Position numbers and translations under genes: made by a program
Part shown: piece by piece, positions 63,338 through 64,000 of the stretch
Layout of the letters: every line of letters begins with the position of its first letter
How positions within the stretch are numbered: the stretch's first letter is position 1
The notes under the pieces: generated by a model
What the model was told of the DNA's origin: nothing
Database searches by the model: none
What the model saw: the letters and a program-made list of their open reading frames with translations, nothing else
Assembly: GCF_037975245.1 (NCBI RefSeq)
Contig: NC_092582.1
Coordinates: forward strand, 16,208,077-16,272,076
DNA length: 64,000 nucleotides
Source: Apostichopus japonicus
Taxonomy: Eukaryota; Echinodermata; Holothuroidea; Aspidochirotida; Stichopodidae
Direction: 5' to 3'

Positions 63338-63972
63338 TCAGGGGGTCTGAGGGGGTGCCATTGTAGGGTGAGGAGGAAGAAAGTTAGATTTCAGTCTCAG
63401 GGCTAGCTGGGCAACTTCTGCGTCTTGAATCTCATACTGCCGTACCGTTTGCACAAACTTGATGGCATCTGTTTGATAGAGAAATTATCAAAAACAAAAT
63501 GAATGAGAATAAGTTTAGTGCTGAACTACAGCAATAATTTCATAAGAATAATTGAAGCTTTTCAAGGATGCATGTTACATACAGTAGTACAGTACCATAT
63601 TAAACTCAATGTCAGTTTTCACAAGTTTTGAAGTTACAGGCTGATAAAGATGATTTTATAAGCATTCTTTGTTTTTCAACTGCTATAATTGATAAGTTCT
63701 ATAATGACTTTAGAAATAGATCAACAACAAAGGTTAAAAAGGATTGAGAATATAGAAAGGAAAACTGATACAAGAAATGCTTTGTGTTGAAGTACCTTCT
63801 CCCTCCGATCCAAATCCATGTTTCTGGATAACTTCTTGTTGTATCTTAGTAACCAATGGGAAGACATGGTGCATCATTTTCATCATGTCATTACCGGCTA
63901 CCTTCCTTGCATCGTCCAATTTCTCTTTATTCGCAGGAGCTAGCAGAGCATCTAAGATATCTGTTAATGCAG
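63338..63972 (-). CDS. C12orf57: Protein C10 (C12orf57) homologue, last two exons
   Basis: Minus-strand exons 63972-63796 and 63468-63338 are joined by a phase-1 GT-AG intron and code for about 102 residues to a TGA. The segment DDARKVAGNDMMKMMHHVFP followed by LVTKIQQEVIQKHGFGSEGEG, then KFVQTVRQYE and LKSNFLPP, matches the conserved core and C-terminus of vertebrate Protein C10 in order and spacing. The family is a small cytoplasmic protein of about 126 residues; human loss-of-function variants cause a brain malformation syndrome. Its molecular activity is not settled. The first exon, with the start codon, lies beyond the right edge: the exon begins after an acceptor at 63973-63974 and needs one base from upstream. 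No damage is seen in the part present. Confidence 0.88.
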
Positions 63973-64000
63973 CTGAAAACATAACAAGGGACAAGTAGAA

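Noticed and set aside
1-64000. CRISPR arrays, operons, bacterial promoters, phage genes or viral insertions
   Set aside because: The window is intron-rich animal DNA; no direct-repeat/spacer array or viral gene was recognised.

Overview
The window looks like nuclear DNA of a marine invertebrate deuterostome, most likely an echinoderm. That assignment is an inference from gene types, intron-rich genes in AT-rich DNA and the density of repeats; nothing here fixes the species. Genes have GT-AG introns, start with ATG and carry AATAAA signals. I reconstructed every multi-exon model by hand from splice sites, reading phase and protein similarity.

Layout. (1) 3.2-6.5 kb: a two-exon, type II membrane sulfotransferase gene (A) on the minus strand. 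(2) 6.5-13.5 kb: no gene seen; repeats and tandem duplications. (3) 13.96-27.45 kb: a roughly 13.5 kb CACTA/EnSpm-type DNA transposon. It carries an intact 814-residue C2H2 zinc-finger transposase and a second, eight-exon gene of 506 residues. The first coding exon of the second gene (14 nt) lies upstream of the transposase, so the transposase sits inside intron 1. Its introns hold younger miniature transposons. (4) 27.5-30.1 kb: a 421-bp inverted-repeat element, a tRNA-derived SINE and a 917-bp hAT-type element with a perfect 8-bp target duplication. (5) 30.5-34.75 kb: a second sulfotransferase gene (B), minus strand, with the same exon plan as A. Its intron holds a U2 snRNA-like fragment. 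(6) 34.75-44.3 kb: no gene seen; AT microsatellites, palindromes, minisatellites and a 533-bp inverted-repeat element. (7) 44.3-56.6 kb: a complete 12-coding-exon very-long-chain acyl-CoA synthetase / fatty acid transport protein gene (SLC27A family), plus strand. (8) 57.4-63.2 kb: mostly non-coding, with two weak exon candidates. (9) 63.3-64 kb: the last two exons of a Protein C10 (C12orf57) homologue, minus strand, running off the window end.

How the parts relate. The two sulfotransferases are tandem paralogues now separated by about 24 kb that includes the EnSpm element. The FATP and C10 genes are ordinary conserved host genes. The most unusual object is the two-gene EnSpm element: both reading frames are intact although its terminal repeats have diverged and other transposons have inserted into it. 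A second theme is a family of miniature elements with CAGG(C/G)ATGAG termini and 6-bp target duplications, found in FATP introns and downstream of that gene.
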